Assembly (NCBI GenBank): GCA_963542015.1
Contig: CAUTUX010000007.1
Location: forward strand, 1 to 64,000
Source of the DNA: CAUTUX01 sp963542015
Lineage (GTDB): Bacteria > Bacillota > Clostridia > Christensenellales > CAG-917
DNA: 64,000 bases
Direction: 5' to 3'
The position numbers and the translations under genes are program-made. Positions 1 to 8,576 of the stretch are shown in pieces (the first letter of the stretch is position 1; every line of letters begins with the position of its first letter). The notes beneath the pieces were generated by a model that saw only the letters and a program-made list of their open reading frames with translations, was not told the DNA's origin and did no database searches.

Positions 1-161
1 AGTTTAAAATAGTGTCATAGCACCATATTTTACGTCGAAGTCAAAAAGACAGGTTATATACTTTTTTAAAGGAAATTATAGCTCTGTAAAGATAAATAAT
101 AGTATATCTAATCCGTTAAAATTAGATAGTTTTTTAAAATTAGTATTGACTATTTAAAATA
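1..161. other. Intergenic stretch before the RNase P RNA gene
   Basis: No open frame with a ribosome site is visible here. The stretch is very AT-rich and holds one copy (101-127) of a short motif that recurs at 34348 and 38632. In this copy the motif folds as a 7-bp hairpin (106-112 with 121-127). The left edge is cut by the window, so part of an upstream transcript could end here. Confidence 0.5.
101..127 (+). repeat. Short intergenic motif, copy A
   Basis: The copy reads AGTATATCTAATCCGTTAAA and continues ATTAGAT. It shares 15 contiguous bases with copy B at 38632 and a looser match with copy C at 34348. All three are outside genes. Its function is unknown. Confidence 0.5.
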
Positions 162-190
162 TTGCAAACTTTGTTTTTTTTGTATATATT
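162..190 (+). promoter_or_regulatory. Promoter of the RNase P RNA gene
   Basis: A TTGCAA -35 box (162-167) and a TATATT -10 box (185-190) are separated by 17 bases. They place the transcription start at about 195-197, which is where the RNase P RNA P1 stem begins. The spacer carries a run of eight T. Confidence 0.65.
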
Positions 191-194
191 ATTT

Positions 195-511
195 GAGCGA
201 GCTAGCCGGATGACCGCATGAATCTTCATGAGGAAAGTCCGAGCACCACAGGATAGAGTGCAGGTTAATTGCCTGTGAAGGTGACTTCAAGGATAGTGCA
301 ACAGAAAATAACCGCCGAAAGGTAAGGATGGAAAGGTAAGGTAAGAGCTTACCCGCAATTTGGTGACAATGCGCGGTGCAAACCCCACTTGGTGCAAGAA
401 AAAGTATAATATGTTATCCGCATGTACTTGAAATCGCTTGAATCGATAAGTAATTATCGGTCTAGATAGATGGTCATCTAATACAGAACTCGGCTTACAG
501 GCTAGACTCGT
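195..511 (+). ncRNA. rnpB: RNase P RNA (catalytic RNA that matures tRNA 5' ends)
   Basis: This is the ribozyme subunit of ribonuclease P. The universally conserved blocks appear in order: the GAGGAAAGTCCGAGC segment near 229-243, an ACAGAAAATAACCGCC segment near 301-316, GTAAGAGCTTACCGC-like pairing near 340-356, a GGTGCAAACCCC segment near 375, and the 3' ACAGAACTCGGCTTAC block near 483-498. The 5' end (CTAGCC) pairs with the 3' end (GGCTAG) to form P1. At about 317 nt it is shorter than the roughly 377-nt E. coli RNA. Both ends are set from the P1 pairing and could be off by a few bases. Confidence 0.95.
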
Positions 512-591
512 TTTATCAAAATTTATTCTTAAGTGTTATAATTGATTTATATATATATTAAGAGTAATATATGTTTTATTGGAGAAAACAT

Positions 592-1686
592 ATGGAAAAA
601 AATGAGAATAATAAATCTAAAACTGTCTTAAAAAAAGAAACAACAATCTCACCAAGTTTAAAAAAAATCAATAGGGAAAAAACCAATAAAATCGCTTTAA
701 ACCTAGTCAAATTTTATGCATATATGGTTTTACTCTCTTTCATTCGTGCATTTTTTACATATGTGTTTTTAGAAGGCAACAGTTTCGCTCCAGGTGGATT
801 AAGCGGTTTCGCATTACTAATAAGCGAACTTATACAAAAAACGGTTGGCGTAAGTCATCCAGAAAGAACCATGAATGTCGCCTACCAATTGTTTACAAAT
901 GCTGGTTTCTTAATTTTTCTTTTAAACTTACCGCTACTAATTCCAGCTTTTATTCTCTTAAATAAAAAGTTTGCGTTTAACACTTTCGTTTGCGTTTCAC
1001 TCTTTGGGGGAATGATGGCATTATTTGCTCACCTACATCAAATTGGTAAATTCCCAAAATTTAATATTTCTGCAAATGAAAATACCGTTAAATTACTTGA
1101 AGCAATTGTTGGTGGTGCTGGTGCTGGTATAAGTTTAGGTCTGATGTTACGCTCTAATACTTCTATGGGTGGCACCGATATTGTTGGGAAAATTATATAC
1201 AAATATAATCCGTCTGCAGATGCACAATGGTGGATTTTTGCATGTGACTGTTTGATAGTTTTATTGGCTGGAAGTTTTGGTGTTATTAAAATTAAAAAAG
1301 GTGTGGTTGGTATAGATAACCAATTGATGGAGGTATTCTCCCCTATCATATATTCATTTATTTCACTAATAGCCACATCAAAAGTTGCAGACATAATACA
1401 ATCAGGATTCCAAACATCGATAGTATTTCATATTATTTCATCAAAAGAAGAAGAAATTGCAGACGAATTAATATTAAATGTTAAGCGTGGCGTAACAATA
1501 ATTCACGGTACAGGACATTACAGTAAATCAGAAAGAAATGTACTTCTCTGTGTTGTAAAGAGAAGACAAATTAATTTAGTAAAAACAGCTATATTAAGAT
1601 TAGATCCTGGTGCATTCATGTATTTAACAAAAGCCACTGAAGTAAATGGTGGTCTCGGATTTGCTCCTTTGAAAAGTAATTCATAG
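592..1686 (+). CDS. YitT family membrane protein (DUF161 plus DUF2179)
   Basis: This is an integral membrane protein of unknown transport role, 364 residues. The first 40 residues are charged and cytoplasmic. Several hydrophobic segments follow, with the YitT-type stretch EGNSFAPGGLSGFALL near the start of the membrane domain and SNTSMGGTDIVGKIIYKY in its middle. The C-terminal third is a soluble DUF2179-type domain containing GVTIIHGTGHYSK. I chose the ATG at 592 because GGAG sits seven bases upstream; an in-frame ATG at 571 has no such site. A TATAAT box lies at 537-542. The gene stands alone, convergent with the next operon. The family assignment is firm; the function is not known for the family. 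Confidence 0.9.
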   Translation: MEKNENNKSKTVLKKETTISPSLKKINREKTNKIALNLVKFYAYMVLLSFIRAFFTYVFLEGNSFAPGGLSGFALLISELIQKTVGVSHPERTMNVAYQLFTNAGFLIFLLNLPLLIPAFILLNKKFAFNTFVCVSLFGGMMALFAHLHQIGKFPKFNISANENTVKLLEAIVGGAGAGISLGLMLRSNTSMGGTDIVGKIIYKYNPSADAQWWIFACDCLIVLLAGSFGVIKIKKGVVGIDNQLMEVFSPIIYSFISLIATSKVADIIQSGFQTSIVFHIISSKEEEIADELILNVKRGVTIIHGTGHYSKSERNVLLCVVKRRQINLVKTAILRLDPGAFMYLTKATEVNGGLGFAPLKSNS

Positions 1687-1730
1687 AATTTAAACTAATA
1701 GTTCTTATTCCCAATATTCTAAATTTATAC

Positions 1731-1763
1731 AAAAAAAAGAGCCCCTTAGAGGCTCTTTTTTAA
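1731..1763. terminator. Bidirectional intrinsic terminator
   Basis: An AAAAAGAGCC/GGCTCTTTTT inverted repeat is flanked by an A-run on the left and a T-run on the right, so it works on both strands. It sits between the rightward yitT-like gene and the leftward ispH operon. Confidence 0.85.
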
Positions 1764-1780
1764 TTTCATTGAATTCTTAA

Positions 1781-3871
1781 TTATTTCTTTTCTGTATCTA
1801 AATTTTTAAATAATTCACCAATTGTTGCTGATGCTTGACCCTCACTTCTCCACTCACTCTGCTCAGCGACCTTATTAGATTTCTTTTCTGATTTGTTAGT
1901 ATCACTATTATCTTCAGGCTGTTCATTGTCAGAAACTACACTCTTATATGAAAGTTGAATTCTATCATCATCAAAATTCAATATTTTTACATCAATCTTT
2001 TGTCCTACCTTTACTATTTCACTAGGATCTTTAACATGTTTGTTTGCCAACTGTGAAATATGGATAAGACCTGTTAAATCAGTATCAAAGCTTACAAGTA
2101 CACCATAATCAAATATTTTCTTTACTTGTGCTTTAACAATATCTCCAACATTGTATTTTTTCTTTGCTGCTTCAATAGGTTTATCTGTAAGTTCCTTATG
2201 TCCAATTACAACTTTGTTTGTTGCACGATTTATTTCTAAAACTAAGAAATCAAACTTTTCACCTACCTTAAACATCTTTTCGATTTCTTTTGCATCCAAA
2301 TGCTTCCATGCTAACTGACTTGCATGAACAAAGGCTATATGACCATCAAAATCTACAAGAATTCCTCTATCTTGTGTTCCTACAACCTTACCATTTAACA
2401 CATCATCAACATTTATTTTTTCAACAAACATTGCATCTTCTTTGGCTCTTTTTTCCATTATAATTTCTTTTAAAGAAGCAAATATAACATTTTTCCCAGT
2501 ATTAGTTTCTGGATTTGGATTAGGTATAGCCTTTAATTCAAATGTTTTCTTTAAAAATCTTGCAGGCTGTGTTTGTTTTTTACTATACATAACTTCTTGG
2601 ATAGGAGCAATCACTTTATATGCCCAGTTCCCTTTACCTAATGTGCCGTAAAAGTTTTTGTCATCCCATTTTGTAAACTGACATTTAAAAATTCCATTTT
2701 CCAATGCAGAAGCTATTTGTTTTCTAGCTTCCTCTTGTAATTTTAATTCTTTAATTGAATATTTATTCTTATTGCCTTGCCTACCAAGATAAACAGCCTC
2801 TATTTCTTGTTTTGGTTTATATTGTGAAGGATTATAATCATCGCCAATATCTTCTTTTAAAATCTTAACTTCAGATTTTGACTTTAAATCATTAACGACC
2901 AACCCCAGTTCATCGGATTTAACAACGATGCATTTAACAATACTGCCTACTTTTTCCTTGCTTGCATCTAGTGAATTGGCAATTTCTTCCATGCTAATTT
3001 CATTCTTAACATTTTGCTGGTTCTCTGTGATCTCACTCATATAAACTACTACCTCCTGTATCAAAGAAGCCGGAGTTGAAGCACCGGATAATATTGATAC
3101 ACTACTATTATTAAAATTTATTTTTTCCACATCTTCTATTTGTTGAATAAAAAATGTTTTACTATTGTTTTTTAATGTTTCGCTGAATAAAGTATTTGTA
3201 TTGGCACTATTTTTTGACCCAAGAACTAAACAGTATTCAGTTTCTCCAGCCAATCTTGTTGCTTCATTCTGACGTGCGATAGTATTGTAACAAATAGTAT
3301 TATAATAAACAACAAAATTATTATTGCTTTGGTTTTTTTCATCTATATATTTCTTTATATTTTCAAAAAAATTCTTTTTGATTGTTGTTTGAAAAAATAC
3401 TGCCGATTTTGCAGTAAAATCAATTTCTTCAGGATTTTCAATAACTGCTACTTGTCTAATTTTATTGTTCGCATGTGAGGCTAAAGCTATTACTTCATCA
3501 TGTTTTTTATTACCAAAAATGTAAATATTCCTATTTGGCTCAACAGCATCAATTAATTTATGAATCCTATTTACTACATTGCAAATGCCATCAACATAAT
3601 TTATCTTATTTTCTTTTAATTTTAAAGTAATTTCTTCAGGTGTGCCGTGAGCTTTTAATACTAAAATTTCATCTTGTTTTAGTAATAATGCTTGTTCTAA
3701 ATTAATTGATTTTATTCCAGCTTCATTAAGTTCTTCAACTGCTTTTTCGTTATGAATTATATTTCCTAAAGTATATACATTTCTATATTTTTGTTTTAAG
3801 GCTGTGGCAATTTCTATAGCTGCTTTGACCCCATTACAAAACCCAAGTTGATCAGCTAAAACAATTTTCAC
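1781..3871 (-). CDS. ispH: 4-hydroxy-3-methylbut-2-enyl diphosphate reductase fused to S1 RNA-binding domains
   Basis: The N-terminal half (residues 1-280) is IspH, the last enzyme of the MEP isoprenoid pathway, which makes IPP and DMAPP using a 4Fe-4S cluster. All expected residues are visible: cluster cysteines C12, C97 and C194, the histidines H40, H75 and H124, E126 in HDEV, QTT at 161-163, GSKNS at 218-222 and SGASTPA at 262-268. The C-terminal half carries S1 (OB-fold) domains: two degenerate ones at about 305-375 and 390-450, then two good ones at about 488-562 and 573-643. The fusion to ribosomal protein S1-like modules behind cmk-plsC is a recognised Clostridia arrangement. The start is GTG, overlapping the plsC stop as GTGA. 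It is the last gene of its operon. Confidence 0.95.
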   Translation of the reverse strand: MKIVLADQLGFCNGVKAAIEIATALKQKYRNVYTLGNIIHNEKAVEELNEAGIKSINLEQALLLKQDEILVLKAHGTPEEITLKLKENKINYVDGICNVVNRIHKLIDAVEPNRNIYIFGNKKHDEVIALASHANNKIRQVAVIENPEEIDFTAKSAVFFQTTIKKNFFENIKKYIDEKNQSNNNFVVYYNTICYNTIARQNEATRLAGETEYCLVLGSKNSANTNTLFSETLKNNSKTFFIQQIEDVEKINFNNSSVSILSGASTPASLIQEVVVYMSEITENQQNVKNEISMEEIANSLDASKEKVGSIVKCIVVKSDELGLVVNDLKSKSEVKILKEDIGDDYNPSQYKPKQEIEAVYLGRQGNKNKYSIKELKLQEEARKQIASALENGIFKCQFTKWDDKNFYGTLGKGNWAYKVIAPIQEVMYSKKQTQPARFLKKTFELKAIPNPNPETNTGKNVIFASLKEIIMEKRAKEDAMFVEKINVDDVLNGKVVGTQDRGILVDFDGHIAFVHASQLAWKHLDAKEIEKMFKVGEKFDFLVLEINRATNKVVIGHKELTDKPIEAAKKKYNVGDIVKAQVKKIFDYGVLVSFDTDLTGLIHISQLANKHVKDPSEIVKVGQKIDVKILNFDDDRIQLSYKSVVSDNEQPEDNSDTNKSEKKSNKVAEQSEWRSEGQASATIGELFKNLDTEKK

Positions 3872-4500
3872 TTTTTCTTTTTACCTTTCAATCCAGCCAC
3901 ATATTCATAACATTTTTCTTGCGTAGCCTTCATTTCATTGAAAATTTTTTCGGTAGCTTCTGTATATACTTCTCTGTCTTTTCTGTCGTAATATTCCGTT
4001 AATTCAAATGGTTCACCGATATATGCGTAATTCTTCTTGCAAATTTTAGGGCATTTATACAATATTATAGGAATGATAGGTGTTTTTGTTTTTAAAGAGA
4101 ACATTGAAACACCATCTTTAAATTCTTGAATTTCATCGGTGCCAGTTTTATTTCTTGTGCCTTCTGGAAAAATTAGAATTTTTTTATTGTTTTTTAATAC
4201 ACGCAAAACACCCTTTATTGCGGAGAGATCGGCATCACCTCTGCTTATCGGAATTCCACCACATTTTCTTAAAAACCAATTTGAAAATTTGCTTTCAGCA
4301 AATGCTTCTTTTTTAATCAATACATGTAATTCTTTCTTGAAAATTTTTGCCATTATTATTCCATCAAGTTTTGAATAATGGTTACAAATAACTACGGCAC
4401 CTTCACATTTATCCATATTTTCTTTATTAATAAATTTTGTGGGCCAGAATATTCTTACAAATGGCAATCCAAAGAAACGAACAAATCTATATAAACTCAT
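3868..4500 (-). CDS. plsC: 1-acyl-sn-glycerol-3-phosphate acyltransferase
   Basis: This enzyme acylates lysophosphatidic acid to phosphatidic acid at the cytoplasmic membrane, the second acylation of phospholipid synthesis. It has 210 residues. The catalytic HX4D motif is visible as NHYSKLD, the FPEGTRNKTG substrate motif follows about 75 residues later, and PIIPI is the usual motif IV. It starts with a short hydrophobic/aromatic segment. It overlaps cmk by ATGA and overlaps the ispH start, giving the conserved cmk-plsC-ispH order. Family assignment is firm; acyl preference cannot be read from sequence. Confidence 0.93.
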   Translation of the reverse strand: MSLYRFVRFFGLPFVRIFWPTKFINKENMDKCEGAVVICNHYSKLDGIIMAKIFKKELHVLIKKEAFAESKFSNWFLRKCGGIPISRGDADLSAIKGVLRVLKNNKKILIFPEGTRNKTGTDEIQEFKDGVSMFSLKTKTPIIPIILYKCPKICKKNYAYIGEPFELTEYYDRKDREVYTEATEKIFNEMKATQEKCYEYVAGLKGKKKK

Positions 4501-5153
4501 TTATTAATTTCCTTTTCTATAAGACCTAAAACTTCATTTATACTGTATCCCGTTGTATCGATTTCTATTGCGTCATCAGCTTTTTTTAAAGGAGCAAATG
4601 CACGATGTGAATCGTTATAGTCTCTTTGATTAATATCAGCAAGTACAGCGTTGTACTCTATATCAAGACCTTTTTCTTTCATTTCTTTACATCTTCTTTT
4701 GGCTCTCTCTTCTGGACTTGCTGTCAAATAAAATTTAAATTTCGCATTTGGAAGCACATAAGTGCCTATGTCTCTACCATCTAACACCACCGAATTATTT
4801 TCAGCAAATTCTCTCTGTATTGAAACTAATTTAATTCTTACATCTTTATGCTTTGAAACATCACTTGCTAGTTTTGATACTTCATAATTTCTTATAAATG
4901 GTGTTGTATCAATTCCATTAACAATTACATGTTGAACCTCATTATCAAACTGAATTTGCATTTGAATATCGTCAAGTTTTTTTATAACTGCTTTTTCGTC
5001 GTTCACATCTATTTTCTCAATATTTAAAAAGTATCCTACTGCTCTGTACATAGCTCCAGTATCTAAATAAGGAATATTATATTTCTTTGAAATCAGCTTC
5101 GCTACAGTGCTTTTACCTGATCCAGCAGGTCCGTCTATTGCAATTACTAACAT
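4497..5153 (-). CDS. cmk: Cytidylate kinase
   Basis: It phosphorylates CMP and dCMP to the diphosphates, using ATP, for nucleotide recycling. It has 218 residues, the normal length. The P-loop DGPAGSGKS is at residues 7-15, the substrate segment YLDTGAMYRAVGY follows, VVLDGRDIGTYV is the conserved CMP-binding loop, and the lid segment carries RAKRRCKE. The start is the ATG next to the P-loop, as in the family. It is translationally coupled to plsC by an ATGA overlap and sits 12 bases after the HI0933-type gene. Confidence 0.96.
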   Translation of the reverse strand: MLVIAIDGPAGSGKSTVAKLISKKYNIPYLDTGAMYRAVGYFLNIEKIDVNDEKAVIKKLDDIQMQIQFDNEVQHVIVNGIDTTPFIRNYEVSKLASDVSKHKDVRIKLVSIQREFAENNSVVLDGRDIGTYVLPNAKFKFYLTASPEERAKRRCKEMKEKGLDIEYNAVLADINQRDYNDSHRAFAPLKKADDAIEIDTTGYSINEVLGLIEKEINK

Positions 5154-5165
5154 TTTTTCTCCTAG

Positions 5166-6362
5166 CTATTTTTTAATTATATCATCATATGCTTTTAATG
5201 CACTAGAAAATGCAATTTGTAGATTATATCCTCCAGTTAATGCATCTATATCTACTACTTCGCCTATAAAATATAAATTTTTATGCATTTTACTTTCAAA
5301 AGTTGGCAATAAATCATTTAAGTCTATACCACCCGAAGTTATAACTCCCTGATCGTTTCCAGCAAATTTTTTAAAGTGAAATTTTAAATTTTTAATATTT
5401 TTAATCAATTCTTTTCTTTCTTGTTTCGTGACGGAATTAACTTTTCTAGATGGTTCAATTGAAGATTTCTCCAATACATAATCGCTTATTCTTTCTATTA
5501 ATAAGCCTCGAATACCATTTTGAATCTCTTGATTCTTTCTATTATCAAAATCAGATAATATTCTTTTTTCAAGAACAGAATTATTAAGAGCTGGCTTTAA
5601 ATCAAGTAGAATCTCAAAATTTTTTTCTCTGTTTAAATAGGCAGATAAAGTTAAAATTATTGGTCCCGACATTCCATGTTTTGTAAAGAGCATCTCTCCA
5701 AAATCAGAAAATATTATTTTGTAATTCTTTATTGCTGTAACCCGTACATTTTTTAATGAAATACCTTCAAGTGAAGATACATCTTCAACAACTTCAAGAG
5801 GAACCAATGAGGCACAAGGAGTAATGGTATTAATATTATATCCTTTTGCTAATTTGTACCCAGAACCATCGCTTCCAGTTTTTGGATAACTAATCCCACC
5901 CGTACAAATTACTACAATGTCAACTGGCACTCTATCTTTATCCGTATCTATTATATAATTGCCAGTTATTTTAACTACTTTTTCATTCAGTCTCAAGGTT
6001 GTTTTTTTTAACTGTTTGACAAGTGTATCTACAACATCTGAAGATTTATCACTTTCTGGAAAAACCCTATTGCCTCTTTCAATTTTTAACTTAAGACCAA
6101 GATTTGAAAAATATTCAAAAACAAACTTAGGAGTATATTTGTAAATAGATGATTTAAAAAAATTTTTCCCTCTAACTACATTATTTAAAAACTCTTCTGG
6201 ATCAGTGTAATTTAATAAATTACATCTACCCTTTCCTGTTATCAGCAACTTGCGACCAAGTTTGTTATTCCTCTCAAAAAGGATAACTTCATGATTACTT
6301 TTTTCTAACAGTGTTGCTAAAAACAATCCCGACGCACCACCGCCGATAATTCCAACTTTCAT
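5166..6362 (-). CDS. HI0933/BaiN-family FAD-dependent oxidoreductase (copy 1)
   Basis: This is a flavoprotein of 398 residues in the HI0933-like (YhiN/BaiN) family. The N-terminal dinucleotide-binding motif GIIGGGASGLFLA binds FAD, and the family block KLLITGKGRCNLLN follows. CTGGISYPKTGSDGSGY is in the middle and GEVVDIDALTGGYNLQIAFSS closes the FAD site. Members are often called aminoacetone oxidase-like or NAD(P)/FAD-dependent oxidoreductases, but the physiological substrate is generally unknown. It follows surE by one base. A second, diverged paralogue lies at 23679-24791. Confidence 0.88.
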   Translation of the reverse strand: MKVGIIGGGASGLFLATLLEKSNHEVILFERNNKLGRKLLITGKGRCNLLNYTDPEEFLNNVVRGKNFFKSSIYKYTPKFVFEYFSNLGLKLKIERGNRVFPESDKSSDVVDTLVKQLKKTTLRLNEKVVKITGNYIIDTDKDRVPVDIVVICTGGISYPKTGSDGSGYKLAKGYNINTITPCASLVPLEVVEDVSSLEGISLKNVRVTAIKNYKIIFSDFGEMLFTKHGMSGPIILTLSAYLNREKNFEILLDLKPALNNSVLEKRILSDFDNRKNQEIQNGIRGLLIERISDYVLEKSSIEPSRKVNSVTKQERKELIKNIKNLKFHFKKFAGNDQGVITSGGIDLNDLLPTFESKMHKNLYFIGEVVDIDALTGGYNLQIAFSSALKAYDDIIKK

Positions 6363-6363
6363 C

Positions 6364-7119
6364 TTAGGCTTTTAACTCAAATGTTTCTGTGGACATTCCC
6401 TTAATTTTTTCAAAATCATTAGACAATATTTTAATCGGTGTAATGGTAATGTATCCTAAGGCAATTTGTGTTTCGTCAGTGTTTGCGTCATAGTTTTTAA
6501 TTGGCAATGGATTACCGACTGAAATGTGTTTGCCATCAGGATTTGTTACAAAAATTTCTTCATACTGACGACGAGCAATTTCACACACTTTCACACCTTT
6601 TATATCTTTAAAAGGTACATTAGGGAAATTAATGTTTAATGTTATTTCACTACTAGCATGCTTAATTAACTTTTCAAAATTATCTGAAACAAATTTTGCA
6701 ATATCTGCATAATTATTATTTTTATTTTCATTTACAGAAAGAGCAATACTTTTAACTTTAAGCATCGTGCCTTCTTGTGCTGCACCTACGGTACCTGAGT
6801 ATAAATAATCTGTACCTATGTTAAGCACATCATTTATTCCTGAAATTACTGCATCAAATTTTATATCCGAAAATATAACTTTTAGACCAAACATTACACA
6901 GTCTGCAGGCGTGCCATCTACTGAATATTTTGGATATGGTTCATCAGATATTTTTTCATACGAAACGCCATGTAAAAATTTAATGGCATGAGACATGCAT
7001 GATCTTTGTTTATGAGGTGCAACAACATATACATTAAATTTTTTACTCAATTCATCAGCTAATTGAATAATTCCACGGCTTTTAATTCCATCATCATTTG
7101 TGATTAAAATATTTGGCAT
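6364..7119 (-). CDS. surE: 5'-nucleotidase SurE
   Basis: This is a metal-dependent nucleoside 5'-monophosphate phosphatase of the SurE family, 251 residues. The metal site DDG is at residues 8-10 in ITNDDGIKS. The family blocks APHKQRSCMSHAI, VDGTPADCV, VISGIND-GTDYLYSGTVGAA and LNINFPN are all present. The start overlaps the 3' end of rluB by 16 bases, so the two genes are translationally linked. Confidence 0.94.
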   Translation of the reverse strand: MPNILITNDDGIKSRGIIQLADELSKKFNVYVVAPHKQRSCMSHAIKFLHGVSYEKISDEPYPKYSVDGTPADCVMFGLKVIFSDIKFDAVISGINDVLNIGTDYLYSGTVGAAQEGTMLKVKSIALSVNENKNNNYADIAKFVSDNFEKLIKHASSEITLNINFPNVPFKDIKGVKVCEIARRQYEEIFVTNPDGKHISVGNPLPIKNYDANTDETQIALGYITITPIKILSNDFEKIKGMSTETFELKA

Positions 7120-7847
7120 AATTTTCTTAAATATTCTACTTCCTTTGAGTTTAAATTTCTATATCCGCCTCTTGCAAGTCCACCCAATTTTAAATCTCCA
7201 ATAGCTATCCTTTTAAGAAATACGACATTTTTCTCCACAGCTTCAAACATGTTCCTTATTTCTCTATTTTTTCCCTCGGTTATTTTAACCTCAAGTCTGG
7301 TGAACTTATCTTCATAATCAAGAACTTTGATTTTACATGGGGCATATTGAATATCCTTAAATTTAACTCCTTTCCGCACAATCGCTAAATCAGATTCAGA
7401 TATTTCGCCCTCTATTTTAACGATATATGTCTTTGGAATTTCAAATGAAGGATGAGAAAGTGCATGACTTAAATCACCATCATTAGTAAGCAACAAAAGA
7501 CCTTCACTATCATAATCTAATCTTCCTATAGAAAATAATCTTCTATTTGTTTTAATATAATCAAAAATTGTTTTCCTTGTTGTATCTGAACCGTCCTTAC
7601 TTATTTGCTTTTCTTCGCTAGCCGTACAAATGCAGCCCTTTGGTTTATAAAACAAAATATAATCATAATGCGTGGGTAAGGATACTTTCTTATTAAACAC
7701 ATAGACAACATCATTATCTACATCAACATCATATCCTAACTGAGTAAGGATTTTTTTATTTACAAAAACATTCCCGTTTTGAATTAATTCATCAGCTTTA
7801 CGCCGTGAGCATACGCCACACTCAGCTAGATATTTGTTTATTCTCAT
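7104..7847 (-). CDS. rluB: 23S rRNA pseudouridine synthase, RluB/RsuA type
   Basis: It isomerises a uridine in large-subunit rRNA (RluB acts at position 2605 in E. coli; the exact target here is inferred). It has 247 residues. An N-terminal S4 RNA-binding domain (about residues 1-60, MRINKYLAECGVCSRRKADE) is followed by the catalytic domain. The nucleophile aspartate is in GRLDYDSEGLLLLTNDG, and EGKNREIRNMFEAV is the family's second motif. The ATG follows directly on the scpB stop codon. The scpA-scpB-rluB order is standard for Bacillota. Confidence 0.93.
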   Translation of the reverse strand: MRINKYLAECGVCSRRKADELIQNGNVFVNKKILTQLGYDVDVDNDVVYVFNKKVSLPTHYDYILFYKPKGCICTASEEKQISKDGSDTTRKTIFDYIKTNRRLFSIGRLDYDSEGLLLLTNDGDLSHALSHPSFEIPKTYIVKIEGEISESDLAIVRKGVKFKDIQYAPCKIKVLDYEDKFTRLEVKITEGKNREIRNMFEAVEKNVVFLKRIAIGDLKLGGLARGGYRNLNSKEVEYLRKLCQIF

Positions 7848-8576
7848 TTACTTATATATACCGATGTTATCGCCGTCATTTAAGAAATCAGGAAGTTCAT
7901 CAGCATTTATTTCCATGTCTTCTTTAATTTCTACTTTCTTAGATGTCTTTGGCTCAGATTCTTGTTCTCCAGAGGTTTCTACTTCTTCTTCATCTTTCAT
8001 TGTTTTCTCAACAAATAACTCTTCAGAAATAGGGTTATATATTGCAAATGTTTTTTCTAAAACTTCTTCGTAATCTGGTAAATCTTCAATCTTATTCAAA
8101 TTAAATTTCTTTAAGAAATTATCAGTTGTACTATACAAATATGGCCTACCAACAGCATCTTTTCTTCCACTTATTTCAATTAAATTAAATTTAACTAAAG
8201 TTGATACAGCATAATCAGAATCTGCACCACCTCTTATTTCGTCAATTTCTGCTTTAGTAATTGGCTGTCTGTATGCAATAACTCCAAGAACTTCAAGAAC
8301 TTTGCTTGTTAAATCTTTTTCTCTTAATTCTGTTAATACTTCAGTGACGATATCACCGTACTTTTCATTGCTAGCAAATTGATATTTTTTATTGAATTCT
8401 AATAATAGAATACCGTTATCACCAGAATAAGTTTCCTTTAAACTTGCTATTATTTCTTTTAATTCTGCAAGACTTAACTCTGGTAACTTCTCTAAAATAT
8501 AACTTTGTGCAATAGGGTTTCCTGCTGCAAAAATAATTGAAGCAATAACTTGCTTATAATCCCGCATTGACGACAT
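7848..8576 (-). CDS. scpB: Segregation and condensation protein B
   Basis: ScpB is the dimeric winged-helix kleisin-associated subunit of the SMC-ScpAB condensin that compacts and segregates the chromosome. It has 242 residues. Two winged-helix domains occupy about residues 5-165; the diagnostic VLGVIAYRQPITKAEIDEIRG and VGRPYLYSTTDNFLKKF are visible. The last 70 residues are acidic and low-complexity, longer than the minimal family length. GGAGG six bases upstream fixes the start. It overlaps the end of scpA by 23 bases. Confidence 0.95.
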   Translation of the reverse strand: MSSMRDYKQVIASIIFAAGNPIAQSYILEKLPELSLAELKEIIASLKETYSGDNGILLLEFNKKYQFASNEKYGDIVTEVLTELREKDLTSKVLEVLGVIAYRQPITKAEIDEIRGGADSDYAVSTLVKFNLIEISGRKDAVGRPYLYSTTDNFLKKFNLNKIEDLPDYEEVLEKTFAIYNPISEELFVEKTMKDEEEVETSGEQESEPKTSKKVEIKEDMEINADELPDFLNDGDNIGIYK

